Assembly (NCBI GenBank): GCA_002421825.1 | Contig: DISR01000066.1 | Span: forward strand, 2,776 to 22,949 | Direction of reading: 5' to 3' | Length of the DNA: 20,174 bases | Source: Thiobacillus sp. UBA6205 | Lineage (GTDB): Bacteria > Pseudomonadota > Gammaproteobacteria > Burkholderiales > Thiobacillaceae | Shown here: positions 14,241 through 20,174 of the stretch, piece after piece | Layout of the letters: every line of letters begins with the position of its first letter | Position numbering within the stretch: position 1 is the stretch's first letter | The notes under the pieces: generated by a model | What the model was told of the DNA's origin: nothing | The model's input: the letters and a program-made list of their open reading frames with translations, nothing else | The model's database searches: none | Position numbers and translations under genes: made by a program

Positions 14241-14271
14241 ATATCAATCGATATGATCATTATGATCATAT
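14241..14271. promoter_or_regulatory. Palindromic operator of the PIN/Phd pair
   Basis: ATATGATCAT (14251-14260) and ATGATCATAT (14262-14271) form a perfect 10-bp inverted repeat around one T. A second, smaller one (ATATC, four bases, GATAT at 14241-14254) overlaps it. The site lies 12-42 bp before the antitoxin ATG, is strikingly AT-rich against its surroundings, and fits conditional cooperativity in which antitoxin or complex represses its own promoter. Confidence 0.75.
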
Positions 14272-14302
14272 GAGATTTAAAAATCAAGGCGGTGGAGAGA
14301 GT

Positions 14303-14511
14303 CCGAGCGCCAGGTCGAGGCGCACCTGGACGAGCACCTGCGCCAGCTGCCGGAGCAGGACGCGAAAAGCCGCGCCATCGTCGAGCAGATGAAGGAAGAC
14401 GAAATCCGCCACGCGCAGACTGCGGTGCATTACGGGGCGGCCGAATTGCCCCCACCGGTCAAATTCGCCATGCGCGGCATGTCCCTGGCGATGAAGCGCA
14501 TCGCATTTGAT
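14303..14511 (+). pseudogene. Displaced second copy of the coq7 3' end
   Basis: The segment aligns without gaps to coq7 from 13251 (offset 1052 bp). The first 97 bp are identical; the following 105 bp have 13 mismatches in 12 codons, nine of them silent and three conservative (Leu/Phe, Met/Leu, Val/Ala). Alignment ends a few codons before the coq7 stop, where six or seven bases are missing and the frame runs on. It has no start of its own. The silent-site pattern says both versions evolved under selection as coding sequence, so one is probably from a related lineage. Confidence 0.9.
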
Positions 14512-14592
14512 TCAGACAGCCTTTCGGGTCGGCACGGCTTTTTTTGCCCGGGTAGTCTGCCCTCGAACAAATGGCTTGAAATGAGCCGTTAG

Positions 14593-14624
14593 TGGTGCCA
14601 TTATTAGACCTGTTAAAAGCACCA
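14593..14624. promoter_or_regulatory. Possible operator/promoter of the StbD-like antitoxin gene
   Basis: TGGTGC (14593-14598) and GCACCA (14619-14624) form a 6-bp inverted repeat across 20 AT-rich bases, ending nine bases before the antitoxin ATG. Location fits an autoregulatory site, but the repeat is short. Confidence 0.3.
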
Positions 14625-14633
14625 GGGCTGATC

Positions 14634-14888
14634 ATGACACACCAGATATTGACCGAAACAACCGCCAGCGTTTCCGAGTTGAAGCGGAATCCCATGGCCA
14701 CCGTGGCTGCGGGCGAAGGTTTTCCCGTCGCAATTCTCAACCGCAACGAGCCGGCTTTTTATTGTATTCCCGCCAAGACTTACGAAGAGTTGATGAACAG
14801 GCTGGAAGACCTTGAATTGAACGCGCTCGCCGATGCCCGGCTGAAGGATGGCAAGGCTCCCGTGCGGGTAACGCTGGATGAGTTATGA
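14634..14888 (+). CDS. StbD/YefM-like (Phd superfamily) antitoxin
   Basis: The 84-residue protein begins MTHQILTETTASVSELKRNPMATVAAGEGFPVAILNRNEPAFYCIPAKTYEEL. This is the StbD-type Phd fold: a short strand, the SVSELKRNPM helix and the AILNRNEPAFYCIPA strand pair; an acidic C-terminal tail binds the toxin. The ATG at 14634 fits the family start; the frame extends upstream to 14592 without family sequence. Its stop overlaps the next gene by 11 bases, showing translational coupling with the toxin. It is the third toxin-antitoxin pair in the window and unrelated in toxin type to the other two. Confidence 0.9.
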   Translation: MTHQILTETTASVSELKRNPMATVAAGEGFPVAILNRNEPAFYCIPAKTYEELMNRLEDLELNALADARLKDGKAPVRVTLDEL

Positions 14889-15162
14889 GCTGAATTTCCA
14901 TCCGGACGCACTGGACGAGTGGCGCAAGCTGGACAAGTCGGTGCGCGATCAATTCAAGAAAAAGTTGTCCGAGCGGCTGGAGAACCCGCGTGTTCCGAGT
15001 GCCCGGCTTTCTAGCCAAAAAGACCGCTTCAAGATCAAGCTGCGCAACGCAGGATACCGGCTGGTTTATGAAGTGCGCGACAAACAGTTTGTGGTGCTGG
15101 TTGTTGCGGTGGGTAAACGTGAGCGCAACGCTGTTTATCAGATGGCCGCAAAACGTTCCTGA
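14878..15162 (+). CDS. RelE/StbE-family toxin (mRNA interferase)
   Basis: The 94-residue protein reads MSYELNFHPDALDEWRKLDKSVRDQFKKKLSERLENPRVP, then FKIKLRNAGYRLVYEVRDKQFVVLVVAVGKRERNAVY. This is a typical RelE/ParE-superfamily fold: two N-terminal helices followed by a beta sheet. The YRLVYEV strand and the basic KRERNAVY C-terminus carry residues used by RelE-type toxins for ribosome-dependent mRNA cleavage. The frame is complete and intact, and it directly overlaps the antitoxin gene. A gyrase-directed ParE activity is a less likely alternative; the StbE-like pairing favours RelE. Confidence 0.9.
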   Translation: MSYELNFHPDALDEWRKLDKSVRDQFKKKLSERLENPRVPSARLSSQKDRFKIKLRNAGYRLVYEVRDKQFVVLVVAVGKRERNAVYQMAAKRS

Positions 15163-15188
15163 ATTTAATTTTGTTTTGTTGGACAACC

Positions 15189-15494
15189 ATGGCATTTGCA
15201 GAAAATCTCGCTGCCTTGCCCGATGTGCAGGGCAAGCGGCTGAGAGTGCTTGACGGGCGGGGTCGGGAGGTAGCGGTAATCGAGAACGCCCCGGGCACGG
15301 CTGGCTCTTTCCGGGTTTACGCTGCCCTGGCAGCCAAATACGGCGCGATCAATGCCGCCGCCGCGCAGGAAGGCCTTTTGATTTACGCCGAGCACACCGA
15401 GGACGCCCGCCTCAATCCCGGCAAGCATCCCAACATCGACCGGCTGTTCGAGGTGCTGCGAACTGGCGCTGTACTGCGTTCTGCCGTGGAGTAG
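15189..15494 (+). CDS. DUF2322-like conserved small protein
   Basis: The 101-residue protein (MAFAENLAALPDVQGKRLRVLDGRGREVAVIENAPG... AEHTEDARLNPGKHPNIDRLFEVL) matches my recollection of the DUF2322 family of proteobacterial small proteins, particularly the YAEHTEDAR...GKHPNIDRL segment. No catalytic motif, signal peptide or membrane segment is visible and the function is unknown. The ATG at 15189 is the family-like start; no strong Shine-Dalgarno is seen. It follows the StbDE pair by 26 bp and could be the native neighbour downstream of coq7 before toxin-antitoxin insertions, or a cotranscribed passenger. Confidence 0.65.
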   Translation: MAFAENLAALPDVQGKRLRVLDGRGREVAVIENAPGTAGSFRVYAALAAKYGAINAAAAQEGLLIYAEHTEDARLNPGKHPNIDRLFEVLRTGAVLRSAVE

Positions 15495-15516
15495 GCCTCA
15501 CAAGGGCGTCATCGCG

Positions 15517-15600
15517 AGGCCGCGGCCGTGGCGATCCAGTTGGGCAAAATCAAGCTTTATTAAACTGGACTGCCACGCCCCTTCGGGGCTCGCAGTGACG
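15517..15600. repeat. REP-like palindromic element, copy 1
   Basis: Two imperfect hairpins: CGTCATCGCGAGG...GGCGATCCAGTT and AACTGGACTGCCACG...CTCGCAGTGACG, facing each other around an AT-rich centre, so the whole 84 bp is an inverted repeat. It lies between the convergent DUF2322-like and OsmC genes. The same sequence family recurs at 17121-17202 and 18295-18421. Confidence 0.8.
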
Positions 15601-15611
15601 ACTTGGCTATC

Positions 15612-16028
15612 TTAGGCTTCCTGAATTTCGAAGTCGTGGGTCACCTCGGCCACCTTGCCGAGCATGATCGAGGCCGAACAGTATTTCTCGGACGATAGCG
15701 TCACCGCCTGCTCCACCCGCCTGGGGTCGAGCCCCTTGCCGGTGACGATGAAATGCACGTGGATTTTGGTGAATACCTTGGGGTCGGTGGCCGCGCGTTC
15801 GGCGTCGATTTCGGCCACGCAGTCGGTGATCGGCTGGCGGCTTTTGCGCAGAATATGCACGACGTCGAAGGCGGTGCAGCCGCCCATGCCCAGCAGCAGC
15901 ATTTCCATGGGGCGCACCCCCAGGTTGTTGCCGCCGGCGTCGGGCGGGCCGTCCATGACCACGGTGTGGCCGGATTCGCTCTGGCCGGCGAAGCTGACGC
16001 CTTCTATCCACTTGATGCGGGCTTTCAT
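15612..16028 (-). CDS. OsmC family protein
   Basis: OsmC/Ohr-superfamily proteins reduce organic peroxides with two cysteines, though many members have no known substrate. The 138-residue protein has the N-terminal strands (MKARIKWIEGVSFAGQSESGHTVVMD), then NLGVRPMEMLLLGMGGCTAFDVVHIL with Cys51 and LSSEKYCSAS with Cys117, the two expected redox positions. It resembles the YhfA-like branch more than Ohr. It is transcribed away from rplM, leaving a 165-bp divergent region that holds the rplM promoter. Confidence 0.9.
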   Translation of the reverse strand: MKARIKWIEGVSFAGQSESGHTVVMDGPPDAGGNNLGVRPMEMLLLGMGGCTAFDVVHILRKSRQPITDCVAEIDAERAATDPKVFTKIHVHFIVTGKGLDPRRVEQAVTLSSEKYCSASIMLGKVAEVTHDFEIQEA

Positions 16029-16103
16029 GGGGTCTCCAGTCGAAATTGATCCCGGCTCTTATACCATAGGCCCCGGGGATTTTCGGCTGGCTTCAGGTCG
16101 GCA

Positions 16104-16133
16104 TTGACACATCCCCGGTTGGGCCCTTAAAAT
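16104..16133 (+). promoter_or_regulatory. Sigma70 promoter of rplM-rpsI
   Basis: Consensus TTGACA (16104-16109) and TAAAAT (16128-16133) with an 18-bp spacer give a strong promoter, predicting a leader of about 53 bases before rplM. Position and strength fit a ribosomal protein operon. Confidence 0.8.
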
Positions 16134-16193
16134 CTCGCTCTTTTCGAGTGCTGCCCTGTTGGCGGCGCCATAGACTTGGGACCAGAGGTTGCG

Positions 16194-16628
16194 ATGAAAA
16201 CCTTTTCCGCAAAACCGCATGAAGTGAAGCGCGACTGGTTCGTGGTGGATGCCACGGACGCCGTGCTGGGCCGCCTGGCCGCCGAAATTGCCCGCCGTCT
16301 GCGCGGCAAGCACAAAGCCATCTACACGCCGCACGTGGACACGGGCGACTACATTGTCGTGGTCAACGCCGACAAGATCCGCGTGACCGGCAACAAGGAG
16401 CAGGACAAGAAGTATTACCGCCACTCCGGCTACCCGGGCGGCATTTATGAAACCACCTTCGGCAAGATGCAGGCCCGTTTCCCCGGCCGCGCGCTGGAGA
16501 AGGCGGTCAAGGGCATGCTGCCCAAGGGTCCGCTGGGCTACGCCATGATCAAGAAAATGAAGGTCTATGCCGGCACCGAGCATCCCCACATCGCGCAGCA
16601 GCCGCAAACTCTCGAAATCAAGGGTTAA
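16194..16628 (+). CDS. rplM: 50S ribosomal protein L13
   Basis: L13 binds 23S rRNA early in large-subunit assembly. The 144-residue protein has the family N-terminus MKTFSAKPHEVKRDWFVVDATDAVLGRLAAEIARRLRGKHKAIYTPHVDTGDYIVVVNADKI and the later YRHSGYPGGIYETTF and EKAVKGMLPKGPLG motifs; length is normal (E. coli 142). AGAGGTTG provides the ribosome site. It is followed after six bases by rpsI, the conserved bacterial pair, and the promoter at 16104 drives both. In Escherichia coli the L13 protein regulates its own operon; no corresponding leader structure could be verified here. Confidence 0.98.
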   Translation: MKTFSAKPHEVKRDWFVVDATDAVLGRLAAEIARRLRGKHKAIYTPHVDTGDYIVVVNADKIRVTGNKEQDKKYYRHSGYPGGIYETTFGKMQARFPGRALEKAVKGMLPKGPLGYAMIKKMKVYAGTEHPHIAQQPQTLEIKG

Positions 16629-16634
16629 ACAACC

Positions 16635-17027
16635 ATGATCGGTAACTACAACTACGGTACCGGCCGCCGCAAGGAAGCAGTGGCCCGGGTGTTCATCAAG
16701 TCCGGCTCCGGCAACATCGTCGTCAACGGCAAGCCGGTGGACACGTTCTTCTCGCGCGAAACCGGTCGCATGATCGTGCGCCAGCCCCTGGTGCTGACCG
16801 AAAGCGCCGACAAGTTCGACATCATGGTCAACGTGACCGGCGGCGGCGAATCCGGCCAGGCCGGTGCGGTGCGCCACGGCATCACCCGCGCCCTGATCGA
16901 CTACGACGCCACCCTGAAGCCCGCCCTCAAGGCCGCTGGTCTCGTGACCCGCGACGCCCGTGCGGTGGAACGGAAGAAGGTCGGCCTGCACAAGGCGCGC
17001 CGTCGCAAGCAGTTCTCCAAGCGTTAA
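16635..17027 (+). CDS. rpsI: 30S ribosomal protein S9
   Basis: S9 contacts the P-site tRNA through its C-terminal tail. The 130-residue protein has the YGTGRRKEAVARVF start, the VTGGGESGQAGAVRHGITRAL core and the basic C-terminus ending RRRKQFSKR, whose last arginine touches the tRNA anticodon region in known structures. Length matches Escherichia coli (130). It is cotranscribed with rplM and ends at the terminator 17046-17070. Confidence 0.98.
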   Translation: MIGNYNYGTGRRKEAVARVFIKSGSGNIVVNGKPVDTFFSRETGRMIVRQPLVLTESADKFDIMVNVTGGGESGQAGAVRHGITRALIDYDATLKPALKAAGLVTRDARAVERKKVGLHKARRRKQFSKR

Positions 17028-17045
17028 TTCCGCTGCTTCGGAAAA

Positions 17046-17070
17046 AGCCACCTGCGGGTGGCTTTTTTTT
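17046..17070 (+). terminator. Rho-independent terminator after rpsI
   Basis: GCCACC / GGTGGC stem (17047-17062) with a TGCG loop and eight Ts, 19 bp after the rpsI stop. Confidence 0.95.
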
Positions 17071-17120
17071 ACGACCGCAAAAGTATTTCTTGCCATAATT
17101 GAGCTTGTTGAAGCTGTTGG

Positions 17121-17202
17121 ACTGGATCGCCACGGGCCTTCGGCCCTCGCGATGACGCCTCGCCGTCACTGCGAGGAGGCGAAGCCGACGCGGCAGTCCA
17201 GT
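17121..17202. repeat. REP-like palindromic element, copy 2
   Basis: ACTGGA at 17121-17126 and TCCAGT at 17197-17202 are terminal inverted repeats. Inside lie CGCCACGGGCCTTCGGCCC and GCGAGGAGGCGAAGCCGACGCGGC hairpins with facing CGATGACG / CGTCACTG cores. It is the same family as 15517-15600 and 18295-18421, but arranged inside out relative to copy 1. A T-run follows directly, so in RNA it could also act as a weak terminator between rpsI and argC. Confidence 0.8.
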
Positions 17203-17256
17203 TTTTTTGTTTATCCCGGCGCCTGCGGGTGACGGAGACTGTTGAAGGTAAGTTGA

Positions 17257-18285
17257 ATGATCAAAGTAGGCATCGTCGGCGGCACCGGCTATACGGGCGT
17301 GGAACTGCTGCGCCTTCTGGCGCGCCATCCCGAGGTCGAGCTGACCGCCATCACCTCGCGCAAGGAAGCGGGCATGAAGGTGGCGGACATGTTCCCCAAC
17401 CTGCGCGGCCGCGTGAGCCTGGCATTCGCGGCGCCTGAAGAGGCCGGGCTGGAGAAATGCGACGCGGTGTTCTTTGCCACCCCCAACGGCGTGGCCATGC
17501 AGCAGACCCGCGCCCTGCTCGACGCCGGGGTGAGGGTGATCGACCTGGCGGCCGATTTCCGCATCAAGGACGTCAAGGAGTGGGAAGCCTGGTACAAGCT
17601 GGAGCATGCCTGCCCGGATTTGATTGGCGAGGCGGTGTACGGCCTGCCCGAAGTCAACCGCGAGGCCATCAAGAAGGCGCGCCTGATCGCCAATCCCGGC
17701 TGCTATCCGACCGCGACCCAGCTGGGCTTTTTGCCGCTGATCGAGAACGGCCTGGTGGATACATCCCATCTGGTCGCGGATTGCAAGTCCGGCGTTTCCG
17801 GCGCCGGGCGCAAGGCCGAGACCCACATCCTGTTCGCCGAGGCGTCCGACAACTTCAAGGCCTACGCTGTGGCCGGCCATCGCCATTTGCCCGAGATCAG
17901 GCAGGGACTGTCGCTCGCCGCCGGTCACACCGTGGGCCTGACCTTCGTGCCGCACCTCACTCCGCTGATCCGCGGCATCCACGCCACGCTGTACGCCAGG
18001 CTCACCAAGGATGCCGACCTGCAGGCGCTGTACGAAAAACGCTATGCCAACGAGCCCTTCGTCGACGTGCTGCCGGCCGGCTCGCACCCGGAGACGCGCT
18101 CGGTGCGCGGCGCCAACGTCTGCCGCATCGCGCTGCACCGCCCCCAGGGCGGCGACGTGGTGGTGGTGCTGTCGGTCATCGACAACCTGGTCAAGGGCGC
18201 GGCCGGCCAGGCGGTGCAGAACATGAACCTGCTGTTCGGCTTCCCGGAAACCACGGCGATCGACGACATCGGCCTGCTGCCCTGA
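17257..18285 (+). CDS. argC: N-acetyl-gamma-glutamyl-phosphate reductase
   Basis: ArgC reduces N-acetyl-glutamyl phosphate to the semialdehyde with NADPH in arginine synthesis. The 342-residue protein starts MIKVGIVGGTGYTGVELLRLL, the Rossmann dinucleotide loop. It has FFATPNGVAM and the catalytic Cys149 in IANPGCYPTATQLG, followed by KSGVSGAGR and the C-terminal dimerisation/substrate region with VAGHRHLPEI. The length is typical of the 340-residue bacterial type. AAGGTAAG precedes the ATG at 17257. It stands alone between two REP-like elements; no other arginine gene is in the window. Confidence 0.97.
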   Translation: MIKVGIVGGTGYTGVELLRLLARHPEVELTAITSRKEAGMKVADMFPNLRGRVSLAFAAPEEAGLEKCDAVFFATPNGVAMQQTRALLDAGVRVIDLAADFRIKDVKEWEAWYKLEHACPDLIGEAVYGLPEVNREAIKKARLIANPGCYPTATQLGFLPLIENGLVDTSHLVADCKSGVSGAGRKAETHILFAEASDNFKAYAVAGHRHLPEIRQGLSLAAGHTVGLTFVPHLTPLIRGIHATLYARLTKDADLQALYEKRYANEPFVDVLPAGSHPETRSVRGANVCRIALHRPQGGDVVVVLSVIDNLVKGAAGQAVQNMNLLFGFPETTAIDDIGLLP

Positions 18286-18294
18286 AGCCGTCGG

Positions 18295-18421
18295 CGTCAT
18301 CGCGAGGGCCATAGGCCCGCGGCGATCCAGTTGAATCAAGGCCCAGCAAAATGCCTTGAACTTGCATCTTGCTGCTTGCCCCCCTGGATTGCCGCGTCGG
18401 CTGCGCCTCCTCGCAATGACG
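18295..18421. repeat. REP-like palindromic element, copy 3
   Basis: Outer ends CGTCATCGCGAGG and CTCGCAATGACG face each other. The inner halves carry GCGGCGATCCAGTTG and CTGGATTGCCGCGTCGGCTGCGCCTCC around an approximately 50-bp AT-richer centre. It has the same organisation as copy 1 and lies between argC and erpA. Confidence 0.8.
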
Positions 18422-18541
18422 GCATTTGAAGGCGCTCCGGGAGTGACTACGGAACTTCCTCAATGGAAACAAGGTCTTTGCTTGACTGCTCTTGCGCTTT
18501 GCGGATAATGAACCGCTAATTTACTCAAGGAGTGCCCCCCA

Positions 18542-18886
18542 ATGAATGCCATGACCGAAACCCCGCTGAACTTCACTGACAGCGCGGCCAACAAAGTGAA
18601 GAGCCTGATCGACGAAGAAGGCAATCCCGACCTCAAGCTGCGCGTGTTCGTGACCGGCGGCGGCTGCTCGGGCTTCCAGTACGGCTTCACCTTCGACGAA
18701 GTGCAGAACGACGACGACACCGTGATGCAGAAGAACGGCGTGACCCTGCTGATCGATTCCATGAGCTTCCAGTACCTGCTGGGCGCGGAAATCGACTACA
18801 GCGAAGGCCTGGAAGGCGCGCAGTTCGTGATCAAGAATCCGAACGCCACCACTACCTGCGGCTGCGGCTCTTCCTTCTCGGTCTGA
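18542..18886 (+). CDS. erpA: Iron-sulfur cluster insertion protein ErpA (A-type carrier)
   Basis: ErpA passes 4Fe-4S clusters from the assembly machinery to apo-proteins, including enzymes of respiration and isoprenoid synthesis. The 114-residue protein has the three A-type cysteines: Cys42 (GGGCSGFQYGF) and Cys106/Cys108 (TTCGCGSSFSV). Length equals Escherichia coli ErpA, and the N-terminal MNAMTETPLNFTDSAANKVKSLI fits the family better than IscA. AAGGAGTG before the ATG at 18542 is a good ribosome site. It is monocistronic, with a terminator at 18914. Confidence 0.95.
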   Translation: MNAMTETPLNFTDSAANKVKSLIDEEGNPDLKLRVFVTGGGCSGFQYGFTFDEVQNDDDTVMQKNGVTLLIDSMSFQYLLGAEIDYSEGLEGAQFVIKNPNATTTCGCGSSFSV

Positions 18887-18913
18887 TCCCGTTTCCCCGC
18901 AATCCTTGAAAAG

Positions 18914-18936
18914 GGACTCCTCGCGAGTCCTTTTTT
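18914..18936 (+). terminator. Rho-independent terminator after erpA
   Basis: GGACTC / GAGTCC stem (18914-18930) with a five-base loop and six Ts, 27 bp after the erpA stop. Confidence 0.9.
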
Positions 18937-18966
18937 GTTGAGCGTGTCCTGTCCATGGAGGCTGCA

Positions 18967-19635
18967 ATGTTGAGAACCCTGGAGCCTGAGCTGATGCTGG
19001 CGCCGGATCAGGCGCAGGCTTATGCGGAGGCGGATTTTTCCGAGACCGATGACCGTTTCGTTCAGCGCTTCGGACAGCTGTTCGGCCGGGATTTTGTCGG
19101 CGAGATAGTGGACCTGGGATGCGGCCCTGGCAATATTGCATTGCGCATGGCACGGGCATTCCCGGACTGTTCCGTCACGGGCGTGGAGGGCTCCGCTGCG
19201 ATGCTCGACCTCGCGCGCAAACGGCTGGCCGCCATGCCGGAGACGGCCTTCCGGATGCGTTTCGTGGAGGCGACCCTTCCCACTGCCGTGTTGCCGATGC
19301 ACAGCGCCGATGCCGTGGTCAGCAACAGCCTGCTGCATCATTTGCACGATCCTTCGGTGCTGTGGTTGACGCTCAGGCAAGTGGCGGTTCGCCGCGCTCC
19401 GGTGCTGGTCGTGGACTTGCGCAGGCCGGAAACGGAAACCCGTGCACGGCAGCTCGTGGATGCCTGCGCGGCCAACGAACCCGAGGTGCTGCGCAGGGAT
19501 TTCTACAATTCGCTGCTGGCGGCGTTCGAGGTGGATGAAGTCGAAAAACAGCTGGAGCGGGCCGGACTTTACGGACTGCAGGTGCAGGCGGTCGGCGATC
19601 GCCATCTCGAGGTGTTCGGCCGCATGCCAGGCTGA
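18967..19635 (+). CDS. Class I SAM-dependent methyltransferase
   Basis: The 222-residue protein has a class I Rossmann methyltransferase core: motif I EIVDLGCGPGNIALRMA, an acidic end of strand 2 in VTGVEGSAAMLDLARKRL, and a motif IV-like DAVVSNSLLHHLHDP. The HHLHDP sequence is common in methyltransferases acting on small molecules or lipids, but the substrate cannot be assigned. The ATG at 18967 is preceded by GGAGG at five bases, a clear start; the ATG at 18955 overlaps that ribosome site and lacks its own. It is convergent with anmK. Confidence 0.88.
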   Translation: MLRTLEPELMLAPDQAQAYAEADFSETDDRFVQRFGQLFGRDFVGEIVDLGCGPGNIALRMARAFPDCSVTGVEGSAAMLDLARKRLAAMPETAFRMRFVEATLPTAVLPMHSADAVVSNSLLHHLHDPSVLWLTLRQVAVRRAPVLVVDLRRPETETRARQLVDACAANEPEVLRRDFYNSLLAAFEVDEVEKQLERAGLYGLQVQAVGDRHLEVFGRMPG

Positions 19636-19667
19636 ACGGAACGGGAGGCGGACGCACAATACGGATT

Positions 19668-20174
19668 TCAGGCCGGGTAGATCGCTCCCAGCACTCTTGT
19701 CCCTTTTGCGCCGGTAACCGCGGGCAGATTGCCGGGTTTGCCTTCGAGGCACGCCTTGGCCAGCCAGGCGAAGGCCAGCGCTTCCATCCAGTCCGGGTCG
19801 ACGCCCAGCGCGGCTGTCGAATGAACCGGCTTGCCGGCCAGCGCCGAAAGACGCTGCATCAGGGCCTGGTTGTGCGTGCCGCCGCCGCAGACATAGAGGG
19901 CGTCGTATCCCTTGCAATATTTTCTTGCGGCATCGGCGATGCCGCGTGCCGTCAATTCCAGCAGGGTGGCCTGCACATCCCGCGGCGATTCGCCGCCGTC
20001 GAGCTTTTCTTGCAGCCAGGCCTGATTGAACTGTTCGCGCCCCGCGCTTTTGGGCGGCGGCGCGGCAAAAAATTGGTGGGCCAGCATTCTTTCCAGCAGG
20101 CCTGGCAGGATTTTTCCGCCCTTGGCCCAGGTGCCGTTTTCGTCGATGGGCTTGCCCAGATGCCGGGCGGCCCA
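19668..20174 (-). CDS. anmK: Anhydro-N-acetylmuramic acid kinase, C-terminal part (5' end outside window)
   Basis: AnmK hydrolyses and phosphorylates anhydro-MurNAc in peptidoglycan recycling. The visible 168 codons, entering at the window edge in frame, end with DALYVCGGGTHNQALMQRL, GVDPDWMEALAFAWLA and the terminal TRVLGAIYPA. These are characteristic of the AnmK nucleotide-binding half: GGGTHN contacts the ligand and DP(D/E)xxEA is a conserved signature. The family length is about 370 residues, so roughly the N-terminal half is missing because the window ends, not through mutation. It is convergent with the methyltransferase gene, 32 bp apart. Confidence 0.92.
   Translation of the reverse strand, partial: WAARHLGKPIDENGTWAKGGKILPGLLERMLAHQFFAAPPPKSAGREQFNQAWLQEKLDGGESPRDVQATLLELTARGIADAARKYCKGYDALYVCGGGTHNQALMQRLSALAGKPVHSTAALGVDPDWMEALAFAWLAKACLEGKPGNLPAVTGAKGTRVLGAIYPA

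Noticed and set aside
14518..14560. Terminator after the coq7 copy (T-run near 14540)
   Set aside because: Only a four-base stem (AGCC/GGCT) could be drawn before the T-run, too weak to claim.
14303..14592. A separate functional small gene from the coq7 copy
   Set aside because: The frame lacks its own ribosome site, begins in the middle of the Coq7 domain and runs beyond the homologous end into unrelated codons.

Overview
The window looks like chromosome of a GC-rich Gram-negative betaproteobacterium (Nitrosomonadales-like is a guess). This rests on a trpG-trpD-trpC cluster, Coq7-type ubiquinone synthesis, the block coq7 / OsmC / rplM-rpsI / argC / erpA / anmK, a general porin and SPINDLY-type TPR glycosyltransferases. 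No tRNA, rRNA or CRISPR array was seen.

Layout. 1-3132 (minus strand): a TPR protein with a C-terminal ATP-grasp-like domain and an SHMT-like PLP enzyme. 3264-6684 (plus): trpG-trpD-trpC, invaded twice. A small element encoding a GxxExxY protein sits between trpD and trpC with 20-bp perfect inverted repeats (26/27 bp when extended) and a candidate 6-bp target duplication. A 600-bp (exactly 200-codon) block encoding a DUF559 nuclease-like domain between GC-rich palindromes sits in frame inside trpC. 6728-7512: a MntA/HepT-type (MNT-HEPN) toxin-antitoxin pair whose toxin frame has an ochre stop, followed by a second copy of the trpC 3' end. 7577-9078: porin with a structured leader, a promoter candidate and a strong terminator. 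9166-11643: a TPR-GT41 glycosyltransferase, then the first 28 codons of another TPR-like gene cut off by a REP-associated transposase (RAYT) unit with perfect 16-bp inverted repeats. 12842-15494: coq7, a PIN/Phd-type toxin-antitoxin pair on the minus strand with a palindromic operator, a second copy of the coq7 3' end, a StbD/StbE (YefM/RelE-like) pair and a DUF2322-like gene. 15612-20174: OsmC-like protein, rplM-rpsI, argC, erpA, a methyltransferase and the C-terminal part of anmK, with three related REP-like palindromic elements between genes.

Main points. First, the trp operon carries two unrelated small elements, each encoding a predicted PD-(D/E)XK-fold protein between inverted or palindromic repeats; one lies in frame within the TrpC barrel and all recognisable IGPS active-site residues remain. 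Second, two different toxin-antitoxin modules each sit between a complete housekeeping gene and a duplicate of that gene's own 3' end (trpC: 52/54 bp; coq7: about 200 bp, of which the first 97 bp are identical and the rest differs mostly at synonymous sites). This suggests a shared route of acquisition in which the module arrives with, or creates, a copy of the target gene's end. These are inferences from sequence alone; comparison with empty sites in relatives would be decisive.
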